Shown one piece after another: positions 9,125-18,501 of a stretch of 64,000 nt of DNA (position 1 is the stretch's first letter; the number at the start of each line of letters is the position of its first letter). The position numbers were made by a program, and so were the translations under genes. Source of the stretch: Clostridium sp. AM22-11AC (GTDB lineage Bacteria; Bacillota; Clostridia; Lachnospirales; Lachnospiraceae); the NCBI RefSeq assembly GCF_003473545.1, contig NZ_QUCM01000001.1, positions 496,001 through 560,000 of the forward strand. Reading direction: 5' to 3'. The notes below the pieces were generated by a model. It saw only the letters and a program-made list of their open reading frames with translations. It searched no databases and was not told the origin of the DNA.

Positions 9125-9392
9125 GTTTTCTCTGTTTAAATAGATAATAACAGTCCATTTCCAAAAAGAAAACGTATTCATCTCGTATACAAGATAAAGA
9201 TAACCGGCAGAATCTTTGCAATTATAATATGCGAAGTTTCTGCCTGTTTCGTTCTACTATATATGCTAAACCAGATAATTATTTGGCAGGCGCACACTTC
9301 TCCTGCATCTCTCAGGTTTCCCTTGTCTGTACCAACAGCGTGGGGATCGTGCGAAATTTTCCACCTCAAATAATTACCTGGGTAAAGCCCTA

Positions 9393-10280
9393 TCAATTTT
9401 CTCTTTTTAAATATTCCGTATATGGCACATCCGGATCCAAGATCAGTCCCCCATGCATAGTCGGGGCTTTGGCCGGTTTCATATAATCACCATATTCGGC
9501 GGTGAGTCTGCCGTCATAGCCTACAGGAACAGGTATCTTACGGTTTTCAAAGGGCATGTAAACAGCTTCTTTGAACCACTCCCGCTTCCAGGTGTTTTTT
9601 TCCAGATAGCGGATAAATACAGTGTCGCAGACATATTCCGTATCTTTGCCTTTGAAGCGGGTACACAGTTTTTCATAACCCTTATATGCCTTGACCATGG
9701 GAACATGGAGAAGCATTCCAATGCCATGGAGAAGTTTTCCAAAAACCGTTGCATTTTCATAATAATCAAAGCGGTACCAGGTATAAAGCACGGTCCAATA
9801 AAACTGGATCTTTTTGGCCCAGCTTTTTCTTTCTTTTTCCGTTTTCGGCATACCGTCCAATGGAAAAATATCAATAAAAATGCCGCAGTTATATCCCGCC
9901 TTTTTATCTTCTTCATTGCAGCCGCAGGTCTTGCTGTTTCGGATCTGGGCGTGGCCGCGAAGGTAATTTTTCTCTGTATACACAGTCTGAAGCACCAGAT
10001 CTTCTTTCAGCCATTTCGGGGCAATCTGCACAAATTTATCATAATCTTCCCGCAGCATGACCAGGTCAATATCGTCATCCCATGGAATATATCCTTCATG
10101 GCGGATAGCACCGATCAAGGTTCCGCTGTCAGCAAAATATTTAAGCCCATTGGCTTTGCAGATGCGCTCCACTTCATCTAACATTTCCAGCTGCACCGCC
10201 CATACACGCTTCGTTTTTTCATCTACCGTGTATCCGCAGCGTATTTCCTCTTTATAAAATTCCGGCTTTTCTCTCAGCAT
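9393..10280 (-). CDS. licD: LicD-family phosphotransferase
   Basis: This 295-residue protein has the LicD signature: YFADSGTLIGAIRHEGYIPW at about 48-67 followed by DDDID (68-72), the metal-binding Asp cluster of this nucleotidyltransferase-fold family. LicD proteins move phosphocholine or a similar phospho-alcohol group from a CDP carrier to a glycan such as teichoic acid or capsule; some fukutin-like relatives move other phospho-groups. It follows the flippase gene on the same strand by 64 bases, which supports a role in surface polymer decoration. The CDP-activating enzyme could be the fusion protein at 21569-23389 (inference). Confidence 0.9.
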   Translation of the reverse strand: MLREKPEFYKEEIRCGYTVDEKTKRVWAVQLEMLDEVERICKANGLKYFADSGTLIGAIRHEGYIPWDDDIDLVMLREDYDKFVQIAPKWLKEDLVLQTVYTEKNYLRGHAQIRNSKTCGCNEEDKKAGYNCGIFIDIFPLDGMPKTEKERKSWAKKIQFYWTVLYTWYRFDYYENATVFGKLLHGIGMLLHVPMVKAYKGYEKLCTRFKGKDTEYVCDTVFIRYLEKNTWKREWFKEAVYMPFENRKIPVPVGYDGRLTAEYGDYMKPAKAPTMHGGLILDPDVPYTEYLKREN

Positions 10281-10344
10281 GTCCCAATAATCAATCCTTC
10301 CAAACTGTTTTTATCTCACATAACATGGCATTCCTGTGATTTTT

Positions 10345-11829
10345 TTATGGCTGTCCCGTCAGCCGCCTGTATATTTTCCCTAAATACTGATACAGGAACG
10401 GATCACGCATTACCAGAAGCACCAGTAAATACACCACTGCGCCTGCACCGATCTGAACAAAAGTGGTGATAGGTCCCAGGCCACGGACCTGTTCCAAAAA
10501 CTGTCCCGTCCACACCACAGCTCCCAACATAATAACAGCCGCCACAAGACGCCTCCAGCCATAACGCACCAGCATTTTCAGCTTTATAAAATCTCTTCCC
10601 AGCCACAGATAAAGGGAGGTGATAAAACATTCTGCTGCTACTGACGCTGCTGCTGCTCCCAACGCTGCAAAATGAGGGATCAGAAGGAAATTTAAACAGG
10701 CATTGACCATAGCTCCTGCTACGATCACTTTGCCGCTCTGGGCCCTTTTTCCACCAGGCGTTAAAATCTGGCTGCCGATGCAGTCACTTAAACCTACCAC
10801 CAGCACCAGAGGACTGCATACATACATTAAAAATGTCACCGGCAGATACCCGTTTCCCAAAAACCAGGGAATAAACTGGGCTGCGATCCCCGCCAGACCC
10901 AGCATAATAGGCATTGCCATTAAAAGGACAAAATCCAGTGAGTCCTGGAAACGCTTATGGATCTCTTCCATCCGTCCAGTTCCAAATAAATAGGACATAC
11001 GGGCGGACATAACTGCATTAAAAGACATGATCAGTATTTTCGCCATATTCACAAAACCGGTGGCATATTCATAATAACCGTTCTGTGACTTATTTTCCCC
11101 GGAAAACCAGCCAAGCATAGTCTTATCCAAAATGGTATAGACGGAAGTGGCGATGGTAGGTATAAAGTAAACCAGAGTCTCTTTTAAATGGCGCAAAGGA
11201 CGCAGTTCTTTTAAAACCGGCTTTTCCACCTGCCCCTTTAAATATCCCCACATGGAAACATTTCCCAGAAGTCCGGTTGCCGCAGTCAATGCCACATACA
11301 GCAGAAGATCTTCTTTTTCCCGGATAAATAAAAACAGCATGGCAATGCCCACAAGCTTCACTGCCGTATTTCGCAAAACGATCAGGGAATACTGCTCCAG
11401 CCCCCCATAAAACCAGGAAATATCAAAAGCAACTGCCAGCAGTGTCATCGTCAATACCACATAATAAGGCCTGTATTCCCTGGCAAAGCCGATCACAAAC
11501 AGCCAGATAATAAGACATGCTGCGGTCGTTGCCATACAAAGCACCTCGATCTCCCAGAAAAGCCGGCTGCGTATCTTTATCTCATCTCTGTGTCTTGCGA
11601 TCTCCCTCTGCCCATAAGAAGCCGTTCCCAGAGCCGCCAGTATGGCAAAATACTGGACTACGGAATTGGTATAACTCTGTACTCCCGTTCCATCTGCCCC
11701 CAGAACGCGGGAAATATACGGGGTCGTGATAAATGGGGTGATCAGCGTCATCACCTGGTAAATTAAATTGTATATATAGTTTTTCCGAACACTGGGTGCT
11801 TTTGCCATAAGATCTTCTCTATACTCCAT
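10345..11829 (-). CDS. Polysaccharide flippase, Wzx / MATE-like PST family
   Basis: This is a roughly 490-residue membrane protein with about 14 hydrophobic segments. Its opening, NYIYNLIYQVMTLITPFITT followed by PYISRVLGADGTG, is characteristic of Wzx-type O-unit flippases, with Arg/Gly-rich cytoplasmic loops (ASYGQREIARHRDE). Such proteins move lipid-linked repeat units across the membrane before polymerisation. It heads a short operon with licD. Two starts are possible: ATG at 11829 with a weak AGAGAA site, or ATG at 11808 (MAKAPS) with GGAG/GAAG upstream; the longer is given. Confidence 0.9.
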   Translation of the reverse strand: MEYREDLMAKAPSVRKNYIYNLIYQVMTLITPFITTPYISRVLGADGTGVQSYTNSVVQYFAILAALGTASYGQREIARHRDEIKIRSRLFWEIEVLCMATTAACLIIWLFVIGFAREYRPYYVVLTMTLLAVAFDISWFYGGLEQYSLIVLRNTAVKLVGIAMLFLFIREKEDLLLYVALTAATGLLGNVSMWGYLKGQVEKPVLKELRPLRHLKETLVYFIPTIATSVYTILDKTMLGWFSGENKSQNGYYEYATGFVNMAKILIMSFNAVMSARMSYLFGTGRMEEIHKRFQDSLDFVLLMAMPIMLGLAGIAAQFIPWFLGNGYLPVTFLMYVCSPLVLVVGLSDCIGSQILTPGGKRAQSGKVIVAGAMVNACLNFLLIPHFAALGAAAASVAAECFITSLYLWLGRDFIKLKMLVRYGWRRLVAAVIMLGAVVWTGQFLEQVRGLGPITTFVQIGAGAVVYLLVLLVMRDPFLYQYLGKIYRRLTGQP

Positions 11830-11904
11830 TTATATTTATGTTCTCTTAAAATCTTTTTTGTCTCTTGGCTCATTATACCCATGGAAACCTTTTTAAGCAA
11901 GGCA

Positions 11905-11947
11905 AAAAATCCGCAACAATGCCAGTACCGGCATTATTGCGGATTTT
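11905..11947 (-). terminator. Terminator of the ABC-PHP operon
   Basis: A long stem (AAAATCCGCAA and following bases pairing with ATTGCGGATTTT) with A- and T-runs on either side lies just past the stop of the PHP gene. Confidence 0.82.
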
Positions 11948-11971
11948 CCAGATAAATCTGTCTGCAATGTT

Positions 11972-12727
11972 CTAATCTTCCATCATATGATCATATTTCT
12001 CTCTTGTTTCTTCCCGTTCCAGATTCAGCACATAAGAAAGACCTTTTAATTTCGTATTCAGGATCAGCTTTTTCGGAAATTCGCAGGCCTCTAACATTTC
12101 CTTTGCCCGATCCAGGTTTCCTATATCGTAAAATATGTGAGCATCACTGTCCACGATCACCGGCACCTTGTATTTTTTACAGAAAGACAGCATAACCGGA
12201 AGATTTTTGTCTGCATTCAGTCTGCCGGTACGGGGAGAAAAAGAGCTGTTGTTTACTTCCAGCGCCACCTTTTCTTTTGCTGCCGCTTTTACCAGTTTTT
12301 CATAATCCAGAGGAAAACGGTCATCATCTGGATGTCCGATGATCTTCACATATGGATTTTTCATAGCTCCGATCAATGCATTGGTATTTTCCTCTCTGGT
12401 TCCTGCTTTTACACAGGGAACATGAAGACTGGCAATCACATAGTCCATTTTCTTTAAAACAGCTTCTTCCGCATCCAGTTTTCCTTCCAGATCTATGATA
12501 TTGGCTTCCATACCGGTAAAAATACGGACTCCCAGTATTTTCTCTTTGATCGCCTTAAAATTAGTAAAATAAATAGGCTGCGCAGATCCCGGCATGGCAC
12601 TGTAGTGATCTGATGTTCCCATGGCTTTTAATCCTTTGGCCGCTGCCTCTTCTATATTTTCTTTTAATGTGCTAAATGCATGACCACTGGCCACTGTATG
12701 TGTGTGAAGGTCAAATAACAGCTTCAT
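11972..12727 (-). CDS. PHP-domain phosphoesterase (YcdX-like)
   Basis: This 251-residue protein is a complete PHP domain. It starts with FDLHTHTVASGHAFST, the first metal-binding motif, then SDHYSAM, GMEANI, SLH and GHPDDDRF, and finally DSDAHIFYDIG near the C-terminus, which gives the His/Asp/Glu set for a trinuclear metal centre. This matches YcdX-like phosphatases rather than the PHP domain of DNA polymerase. It is the last gene of the operon with the ABC transporter and sugar isomerase-like protein, 17 bases after the ATPase gene, so hydrolysis of an imported phosphorylated compound is a reasonable guess (inference). Confidence 0.85.
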   Translation of the reverse strand: MKLLFDLHTHTVASGHAFSTLKENIEEAAAKGLKAMGTSDHYSAMPGSAQPIYFTNFKAIKEKILGVRIFTGMEANIIDLEGKLDAEEAVLKKMDYVIASLHVPCVKAGTREENTNALIGAMKNPYVKIIGHPDDDRFPLDYEKLVKAAAKEKVALEVNNSSFSPRTGRLNADKNLPVMLSFCKKYKVPVIVDSDAHIFYDIGNLDRAKEMLEACEFPKKLILNTKLKGLSYVLNLEREETREKYDHMMED

Positions 12728-12744
12728 TTTTTATTCCTCTTTTC

Positions 12745-13776
12745 TTATGATGCCTGGTAAACCAGCTTTACCTGTTCTCCCGGCTCATACTGTTCTCTGC
12801 TTCCTGCGTATACCGTAAATGTATCTTCCCCGCATTTTAAGGAATAATGGATCTCCCTGCCGCTGTACTGCCTGTTGGTTACAGTTGCCGGAATACCTTT
12901 TCCTTCTTTTACAATGTGAAACTGCTCCGGACGTACAGGAAACAGACCATGGTTTTTAAAAGCCTGTGCTACTTCCGGTCCATCATATATAAGGGACTGA
13001 TCCATTACTTTAAAATAGGAATCATTCCATTGTCCTCTGACAAAATTACATTTGCTTACAAAGGACGCTGCAAATTCAGTCTGTGGATGTAGATAGATCT
13101 CCTCAGGTGTTCCTACCTGTTCTATCTTTCCATTTTTCATAATGAGGATACGATCTGCCATGGCAAGAGCCTCGCTCTGGTCATGGGTCACATAAATAAT
13201 GGTCGCCCCGGTCATACGGTGAACATCCTGGATCACCCGGCGCATACTGATCTTTAATTCTGCATCCAAAGCACTTAAAGGTTCATCCATTAAAAGAATG
13301 GATGGCTTTCCCACAATGGCTCTTGCAAGAGAGACTCTCTGCCTTTGTCCACCGGAAAGTTCTCCCGGATACCGGTCTTCATAAGGCTTTAATCCCATAT
13401 TTTCAATGGCTGCATCTACGGCTTCTTTTTTCTGTGCCTCTGTCAGGTGTTTCTGCTTTGGACTCTTCATTGGAAATTCTACATGCTGGCGCACTGTCAT
13501 ATTGGGCCACAAAGCAAATGACTGAAATACCATTCCCAGGTCACGCTGCTCTACCGGAACCATTTTTCCATTTCCGGAATAGATCACATCATCCATCCGT
13601 ATCTTTCCCTCTGTAGGTTTTGCAAATCCGCCGATCGCCCGCAAAAGAGTGGTCTTTCCACAGCCGGAAGGTCCTAAAATAGCCAGAAACTCCCCATTTC
13701 GTATTTCCAGATCAATGTCATTAAGCGCCAGTGTTTGCCCGAACCTCTGGGTTATATGCTCTAAATAAAGACTCAT
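12745..13776 (-). CDS. ABC transporter ATP-binding protein (FbpC/AfuC/PotA type)
   Basis: This 343-residue ATPase has Walker A GPSGCGKTT near residue 35, the signature LSGGQRQRVSLARAI, Walker B ILLMDEPLSALD and the H-loop (THDQSEALAMADR). A C-terminal TOBE-like regulatory domain of about 100 residues follows (FPVRPEQFHIV and so on). This is the layout of importers of the Fbp/Afu/Pot group. It overlaps the end of the permease gene by 56 bases, a sign of tight coupling. The start follows GAGAGGAAAAG. Confidence 0.92.
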   Translation of the reverse strand: MSLYLEHITQRFGQTLALNDIDLEIRNGEFLAILGPSGCGKTTLLRAIGGFAKPTEGKIRMDDVIYSGNGKMVPVEQRDLGMVFQSFALWPNMTVRQHVEFPMKSPKQKHLTEAQKKEAVDAAIENMGLKPYEDRYPGELSGGQRQRVSLARAIVGKPSILLMDEPLSALDAELKISMRRVIQDVHRMTGATIIYVTHDQSEALAMADRILIMKNGKIEQVGTPEEIYLHPQTEFAASFVSKCNFVRGQWNDSYFKVMDQSLIYDGPEVAQAFKNHGLFPVRPEQFHIVKEGKGIPATVTNRQYSGREIHYSLKCGEDTFTVYAGSREQYEPGEQVKLVYQAS

Positions 13777-15451
13777 GTTCTTTTCCTCTCTTCTTTTTTT
13801 CTGCCGGTTTTAAAGCCACCAGACAGTAACCTGTAAGAACCATTACAACGATCACAGCTGACATAGCTGCCGACAGATTGTAATCTCCAGACTGCTGGAA
13901 GTTAAAAATAGTAAGTCCTATGGTCTTTGTTCCTGCACTTGCAAGCATAGATGACAAAGTAAGTTCTGTAAGTGATGATACAAAGATCAAAAAGGAACCG
14001 GATAAAATAGGACGTACCAGCATAGGAAGCAATACCTGCTGCCAGAGAGCTCTTTTGCCTCTGCCACAGGCACGTACTGCTTCTTCCAGTTCCGGGTTCA
14101 CAGACATAAGAGCTGTGGTGCTCTCTTTGATCTGAAGGATCAGATATCTGGTTATATAAGCGATCACCAGGATCCATATGGTTCCGTATACTCCCGGACG
14201 GATCCCGGGAAGCGGCTCTACCCAGTGGAAGATCATTGCCAGAGAAAGAACGATACCTGGAATGGCATAGGTCAGAGAAGCACATTTTTCCATGGTCACA
14301 GCCCCTTTACTGTTTCTTCTCACTTTCATATAGGCTGCTGCAGTTCCCACAACAATACAGACTCCACAAGTCACAAGTGCCAGAAGGATACTGTTTCTGA
14401 CAGCGGCAAGAACACCTCTGTTTGTAAATACAAAAGCAAAATTTTTAAGGGACAGATTATCCAACGTCATTTTCAGGCCATATGTTTTTAAAAATGCGCT
14501 TTTTATCATTACCAGAATGGGAACCAGATTTAATACACCTAATGTTCCCAACAGCCCCCATTCTAATAGCCTCCGTTTTGGTCCTTCCAGCTCAATACGT
14601 ACCGAATAATCTTCTTTAATGCTTTCTGATTTTCCATTTTTTCCCACTAATGCTGTTTCCATCAATGTACCGCCTACTGCGATCACAGATAAAAGAACAG
14701 AAAGAGCAGCTGCCAGAGGGAAAGCGTCTGGTCCAAATCCAATTGCTTTTTCATAAATATAGGTGCTGAGCACCGGGATGCCAGAAGAGATACCTAAAAA
14801 TGCCGGCACAGAGAAGTTATCAATGGCTGATAAAAACGCCAGAAGCCCGCCTGCAATGATCGCAGGAAGCACCTGCACCAGATCCACATGGATCAGTGTA
14901 TAAGAAAGACCAAATCCGCAGGCTCTGGAAGCCCATTCCAGGTCTCTTGGAATACGCCGAAGCATATGGATCACGCTCATGTATACAACAGGGATGTTGC
15001 AGATACCGATCACCAGTAAAATACCGCCAATGGAATAAATATTCACCGGACCGATCCCCACGGCCCCAAGGATCTGGTTTACGATCCCTTTTTTACCTAA
15101 AAATCCGCTCCAGGAAAGAGTAATAATATAAGAGGGGATAATGAAAGGAAGCAGCACCAGTAATTCTAAAAGCCTTTTTCTTTTTATATTGGTATAAGCT
15201 GCTGCCAGAGCCAGTCCGCTTCCTGCCACGATGGCGATCATGGTAGAGGAAGCAGCGATCAGGATCGTATTAAAGATCGCTTCTCTGGTCCGTTTTTCCT
15301 GTAACAGGACCTGATAATTAGAAAGTCCATAACCATCGCTTCCTTTCAGGCTCATAAACAGTAAACGGACGATCGGCGCTATAAATACCAGGAAGACTCC
15401 CAGGTAAAACAGCAGCAGACCTGTACTGCCTAAGACTTTTTTATGTTTCAT
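13721..15451 (-). CDS. ABC transporter permease, fused double-domain (FbpB/AfuB type)
   Basis: This 576-residue permease contains two BPD_transp_1 halves in one chain. Each ends with an EAA loop (LEWASRACGFGLSYTLIHVD near 190; LEEAVRACGRGKRALWQQVL near 480) that docks on the ATPase. Around 12 TM segments are visible. Fused permeases of this length are typical of the ferric iron (FbpB) and hexose-phosphate (AfuB) branch. It lies between the binding-protein and ATPase genes. Sequence alone does not fix the substrate; the neighbouring isomerase and phosphatase favour a phosphorylated organic ligand over iron. Confidence 0.92.
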   Translation of the reverse strand: MKHKKVLGSTGLLLFYLGVFLVFIAPIVRLLFMSLKGSDGYGLSNYQVLLQEKRTREAIFNTILIAASSTMIAIVAGSGLALAAAYTNIKRKRLLELLVLLPFIIPSYIITLSWSGFLGKKGIVNQILGAVGIGPVNIYSIGGILLVIGICNIPVVYMSVIHMLRRIPRDLEWASRACGFGLSYTLIHVDLVQVLPAIIAGGLLAFLSAIDNFSVPAFLGISSGIPVLSTYIYEKAIGFGPDAFPLAAALSVLLSVIAVGGTLMETALVGKNGKSESIKEDYSVRIELEGPKRRLLEWGLLGTLGVLNLVPILVMIKSAFLKTYGLKMTLDNLSLKNFAFVFTNRGVLAAVRNSILLALVTCGVCIVVGTAAAYMKVRRNSKGAVTMEKCASLTYAIPGIVLSLAMIFHWVEPLPGIRPGVYGTIWILVIAYITRYLILQIKESTTALMSVNPELEEAVRACGRGKRALWQQVLLPMLVRPILSGSFLIFVSSLTELTLSSMLASAGTKTIGLTIFNFQQSGDYNLSAAMSAVIVVMVLTGYCLVALKPAEKKKRGKEHESLFRAYNPEVRANTGA

Positions 15452-15486
15452 AACAATGCTGCCCCTTTCTGCCTGTATACCTGCTG

Positions 15487-16578
15487 TTACTGGAAGATCT
15501 CAGAAAATTTCTCTTTATCTGCGTCACGGCTGCTGTAAAGTTCTTTTGTATCAGCACTGATGGTCTTGATCTGATCAATGGATTTTAATCCTTCTGGTGC
15601 TGCTACACCCTCTTTTACAGGTGTATAACCAATAGAAGCTGCCAGTTCCTGTCCTTCATCAGAAAGAACGAAATCTACAAATGCTTCTGCTGCTTCCTGG
15701 TTCCTGGAGTCTTTTAACACACCAATTGGTTCGGTAATGGCTGGTGAACCTTCTTCCGGATAAACAAACTCTACCGGGGCACCATCATTTTTAGAACGGT
15801 TTGCCATGTAATCGACCAGGATACCGCAGGACTTTTCTCCTGCCACTACTGCCTTCTGTATTGCTCCGTTTCCTTTATCTACTGTAATTCCGTTATCCTT
15901 TAATCCCTGGAAGAAATCCCAGCCTAATGTTTCATTGCGGCTGAGTACCCCCAGATTGTAAGCTGCTGCACCGGAATACAACGGGCTTGGCATGATCACT
16001 GCATCTTTAAATGCCTCTCCTGTCAGATCTGCAAATCCCTTTGGCGCATCTTTTACCAGATCTGTGTTGTATGCAATACCTGTTGTGATCACCTTTGTTC
16101 CTGTATACATATGGTCTTTATCAATGTATTCTTCCGGAATGCCTTTCAGTTCCGGTGACTCATAAGGTAAAAGCATATCCTGTTCTTTTAAAGTTTCAAA
16201 TGTAACACTGTCTGCTACTAAAAGCACATCTGCCTGAACAGCACCTGCTGTCTGCTCTGCCAAAACCTTGCTGACTACTTCTTCTGTTCCGGAACGGAAT
16301 ACATCTACTGTTACATCCGGGCACTCTTTGTTAAAGCCATCGATCAGCTTCTGTGCATCTTCCTCCGGCTGGGAAGTATATAATGTGATCTTTCCGGAAA
16401 CATCTTTCTTTTCTGCCTCTGTGGAAGCTTCTGTCGTCTCTGCCTTTGCCTGTGTAGCCGGTTCTGCTGTGGTCTTGGCAGGCGCTGCTGTTGTTTCTGT
16501 TTTATCAGTCTGTCCGCTGCATCCTGCAAGTCCCATAACTGCTGCTGTTGTTAAGATCAATGCCATTTTCTTATTCAT
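15487..16578 (-). CDS. Extracellular solute-binding lipoprotein (FbpA/AfuA-like)
   Basis: This 363-residue lipoprotein has a signal peptide with lipobox GLAGC (Cys near 20), a Thr/Ala/Glu-rich linker to about residue 55, and then a type-2 binding fold (GKITLYTSQPEEDAQKLIDG). The mature part resembles the ferric-ion/AfuA binding family. The Tyr pair that chelates iron in FbpA is not obvious near the C-terminus (there is GYTPVKEG but no YY). AfuA proteins, once called iron binders, bind hexose and heptose phosphates. It is preceded by the isomerase-like gene with only 2 bases between. Confidence 0.9.
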   Translation of the reverse strand: MNKKMALILTTAAVMGLAGCSGQTDKTETTAAPAKTTAEPATQAKAETTEASTEAEKKDVSGKITLYTSQPEEDAQKLIDGFNKECPDVTVDVFRSGTEEVVSKVLAEQTAGAVQADVLLVADSVTFETLKEQDMLLPYESPELKGIPEEYIDKDHMYTGTKVITTGIAYNTDLVKDAPKGFADLTGEAFKDAVIMPSPLYSGAAAYNLGVLSRNETLGWDFFQGLKDNGITVDKGNGAIQKAVVAGEKSCGILVDYMANRSKNDGAPVEFVYPEEGSPAITEPIGVLKDSRNQEAAEAFVDFVLSDEGQELAASIGYTPVKEGVAAPEGLKSIDQIKTISADTKELYSSRDADKEKFSEIFQ

Positions 16579-16580
16579 TT

Positions 16581-17357
16581 TTAAAGTCCTCCGTTTGTTT
16601 TTAAAAAAGCTGTATTCTCTGTAAATATATGAAAATCCCTGCTGTCATCATAGCCTTCTGTTACCAGAGGGAGTCCATATGCTAAAAGTTGGGGAAGCAT
16701 TTCTTTAAATGAAAAATCGCCGTTTCCTAAAGGAGTATGGTAACATTTTCCTTTCCGGTTGCTGATATGGATCTTGGAGATCCGTTTCAGCTGGTCTAAT
16801 ATGTGAAATGGTTCTTCTTCGCTGTCACAATGTGCTATATCCAGAGTATAAAAAAACTGTTTTTTTCTGCTTCCTGCTGCTTCTTCCATACTCTGTGCAT
16901 CTGTTACAAATTCTTTTGGGATCTTTTCCATGATCTCTAAAGAAACATCTACTCCGATCCGGTCAGAAAGCCTTCCGATCTGTTCTAACGAGTCCTGAAG
17001 AAGTTTCATGCTCTCTTCTCTTCGTCCCGGAAGTGTCATATGTCCCGGATGAACTGTCAGTTCCATTGCTTCTAACTCTGCTGCCAGCCTCATAGATGCT
17101 TCCACCTGTTTTATGGACATTTCCCGGATCCCCTGATTCATGGAAGCCAGATTTAAATCCCAGCTGCAGCTGTGTACACAGGTTCTTAAAGGGTATAATG
17201 CCTGAAGACGCAGATACTCCTGTGTGTCATACCCTCTTGCAAAAAACTGCTGCGCCCAAAGTTCGATTCCATCAAATCCATTGTCATATACCCGCTGGAA
17301 CATTTCTTCCAGCCCGGCATTCCAAAGCAGAGTCGATGAAACAAATATCTGTTTCAT
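16581..17357 (-). CDS. Sugar phosphate isomerase/epimerase family protein (TIM barrel)
   Basis: This is a 258-residue xylose-isomerase-like barrel. Its landmarks are an N-terminal FDGIELWAQQ strand, LTVHPGHM, then VSLEIMEKIP (metal Glu), YTLDIAHC (metal Asp/His) and a late ISKIHISNRKG and LVTEGYDD. These are the Glu/Asp/His metal ligands of AP-endonuclease-2/sugar isomerase families. The frame extends upstream to 17453, but AAAGGGG lies 7 bases before the ATG at 17357, so this start was chosen. As first gene of the ABC operon, divergent from an RpiR regulator, it probably processes the imported sugar or sugar phosphate (inference). Confidence 0.82.
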   Translation of the reverse strand: MKQIFVSSTLLWNAGLEEMFQRVYDNGFDGIELWAQQFFARGYDTQEYLRLQALYPLRTCVHSCSWDLNLASMNQGIREMSIKQVEASMRLAAELEAMELTVHPGHMTLPGRREESMKLLQDSLEQIGRLSDRIGVDVSLEIMEKIPKEFVTDAQSMEEAAGSRKKQFFYTLDIAHCDSEEEPFHILDQLKRISKIHISNRKGKCYHTPLGNGDFSFKEMLPQLLAYGLPLVTEGYDDSRDFHIFTENTAFLKTNGGL

Positions 17358-17563
17358 ATCCATGCCCCTTTCCTGTTGAACTGTTTGCATTATACGGTCT
17401 GGAATGTAAAATTCAAAAGCAGGGAAATGTAAAATATGAGTAATATTTTTCATTTATTATAATTATGAAATTTTATTTGCATTTATGATCACCAAATGAT
17501 AAAATAACTCATATAGATGATCATTTTCAGCCATTCAGATCAAAAAAGGAGTTGTATTCTCAG

Positions 17564-18400
17564 ATGCTTCAGGAATTATATGAACAATATAAAGATACAT
17601 TTTCAAAATCGGACCATAAACTGATACAGTATCTTCTGCGAAACGAAGAACAGCTTCAGTATCTCACTTCAGAAGAACTTTCTGCACACACAGGCATCAG
17701 TCCTGCCACGGTTTCAAGATTTTGGAAAAAAATAGGATTTCAGAATTTAAAAGAACTGAAAATAAAGCAGCGGATCCAGGATACCGCTACTCCCAGTTCC
17801 CGCCTTACTTCTGCACTGAAGCGTTTTGAAGAAACCGCTTCCCTTACAGAAGACCTGAAAATGCATTTTGGAAATAATACAGCAAAAACGCTGGACCGTA
17901 TGGATCCAGCACTTCCAGCCCGTGCAGCAGACCTTTTACTGCAGGCACAGCATGTTTATATCTATGCCCCGGATGCTTCCTGCGGACTGGCATCCATTTT
18001 TTGTTATCGCGCAAGACGATTGGGGATCCAGCCTGTTCTCTTAGAAGGTGGATCTGCCATTTATGAATATATGGTCAACATTACCGGCAATGATCTGGTC
18101 CTTCTTTTCAGTTTCTCACGTCTTTTAGGTGAAACACGGATCCTTTTAAATCACTGTAACAAGATAAACTGCCCGGTTATCCTTTTTACAGACCTTTTTG
18201 CGACTCAGGAAGAAATGCCGTCCAGACTGACTTTTTACTGCTATCGCGGCGAACCAAATGAATATCATTCTATGACGGTTCCTTTACTGGTCCTTGATCT
18301 GATCATTTTAAATCTGATGCAGGCAAGCAAAAACAGTCTCACCTCCAGCCATTATCTGGAGAAACTGCGGGCCGAATATGCACAGATCATACGGAGATGA
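17564..18400 (+). CDS. RpiR/MurR-family transcriptional regulator
   Basis: This 278-residue regulator has an N-terminal HTH (residues 20-70; LTSEELSAHTGISPATVSRF, then WKKIGF) and a SIS domain from about residue 110 (ARAADLLLQAQHVYIYAPDA). SIS domains bind phosphorylated sugars, and RpiR proteins usually control uptake or use of such sugars. It is divergent from the Afu-like operon. GGAG at 17548-17551 directly abuts a TTG at 17552, too close to use, so the ATG at 17564 is the better start. Confidence 0.88.
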   Translation: MLQELYEQYKDTFSKSDHKLIQYLLRNEEQLQYLTSEELSAHTGISPATVSRFWKKIGFQNLKELKIKQRIQDTATPSSRLTSALKRFEETASLTEDLKMHFGNNTAKTLDRMDPALPARAADLLLQAQHVYIYAPDASCGLASIFCYRARRLGIQPVLLEGGSAIYEYMVNITGNDLVLLFSFSRLLGETRILLNHCNKINCPVILFTDLFATQEEMPSRLTFYCYRGEPNEYHSMTVPLLVLDLIILNLMQASKNSLTSSHYLEKLRAEYAQIIRR

Positions 18401-18409
18401 CCTCAGCCA

Positions 18410-18439
18410 TTGACAAATCACCGTTTTTGTGCCTATTCT
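18410..18439 (+). promoter_or_regulatory. Promoter of the YHYH/cell-wall-repeat gene
   Basis: TTGACA and TATTCT with an 18-base spacer, 62 bases before the start codon. It overlaps the last codons and follows closely on the stop region of the RpiR gene. Confidence 0.6.
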
Positions 18440-18501
18440 ATACTTATAATGTAACCATAATAAATACAGATCCACAAATGATCATAAGGGGGAGTACAAC
18501 T

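Noticed and set aside
9125..9392. Gene in the interval between the second enolase-family gene and licD
   Set aside because: Short frames on both strands lack ribosome sites and family similarity; I see no gene or clear RNA there.
12745..16578. Plain ferric iron importer (FbpABC)
   Set aside because: No paired Tyr iron ligands seen in the SBP, no DtxR-like box noticed at the operon, and partner genes are sugar/phosphate enzymes.
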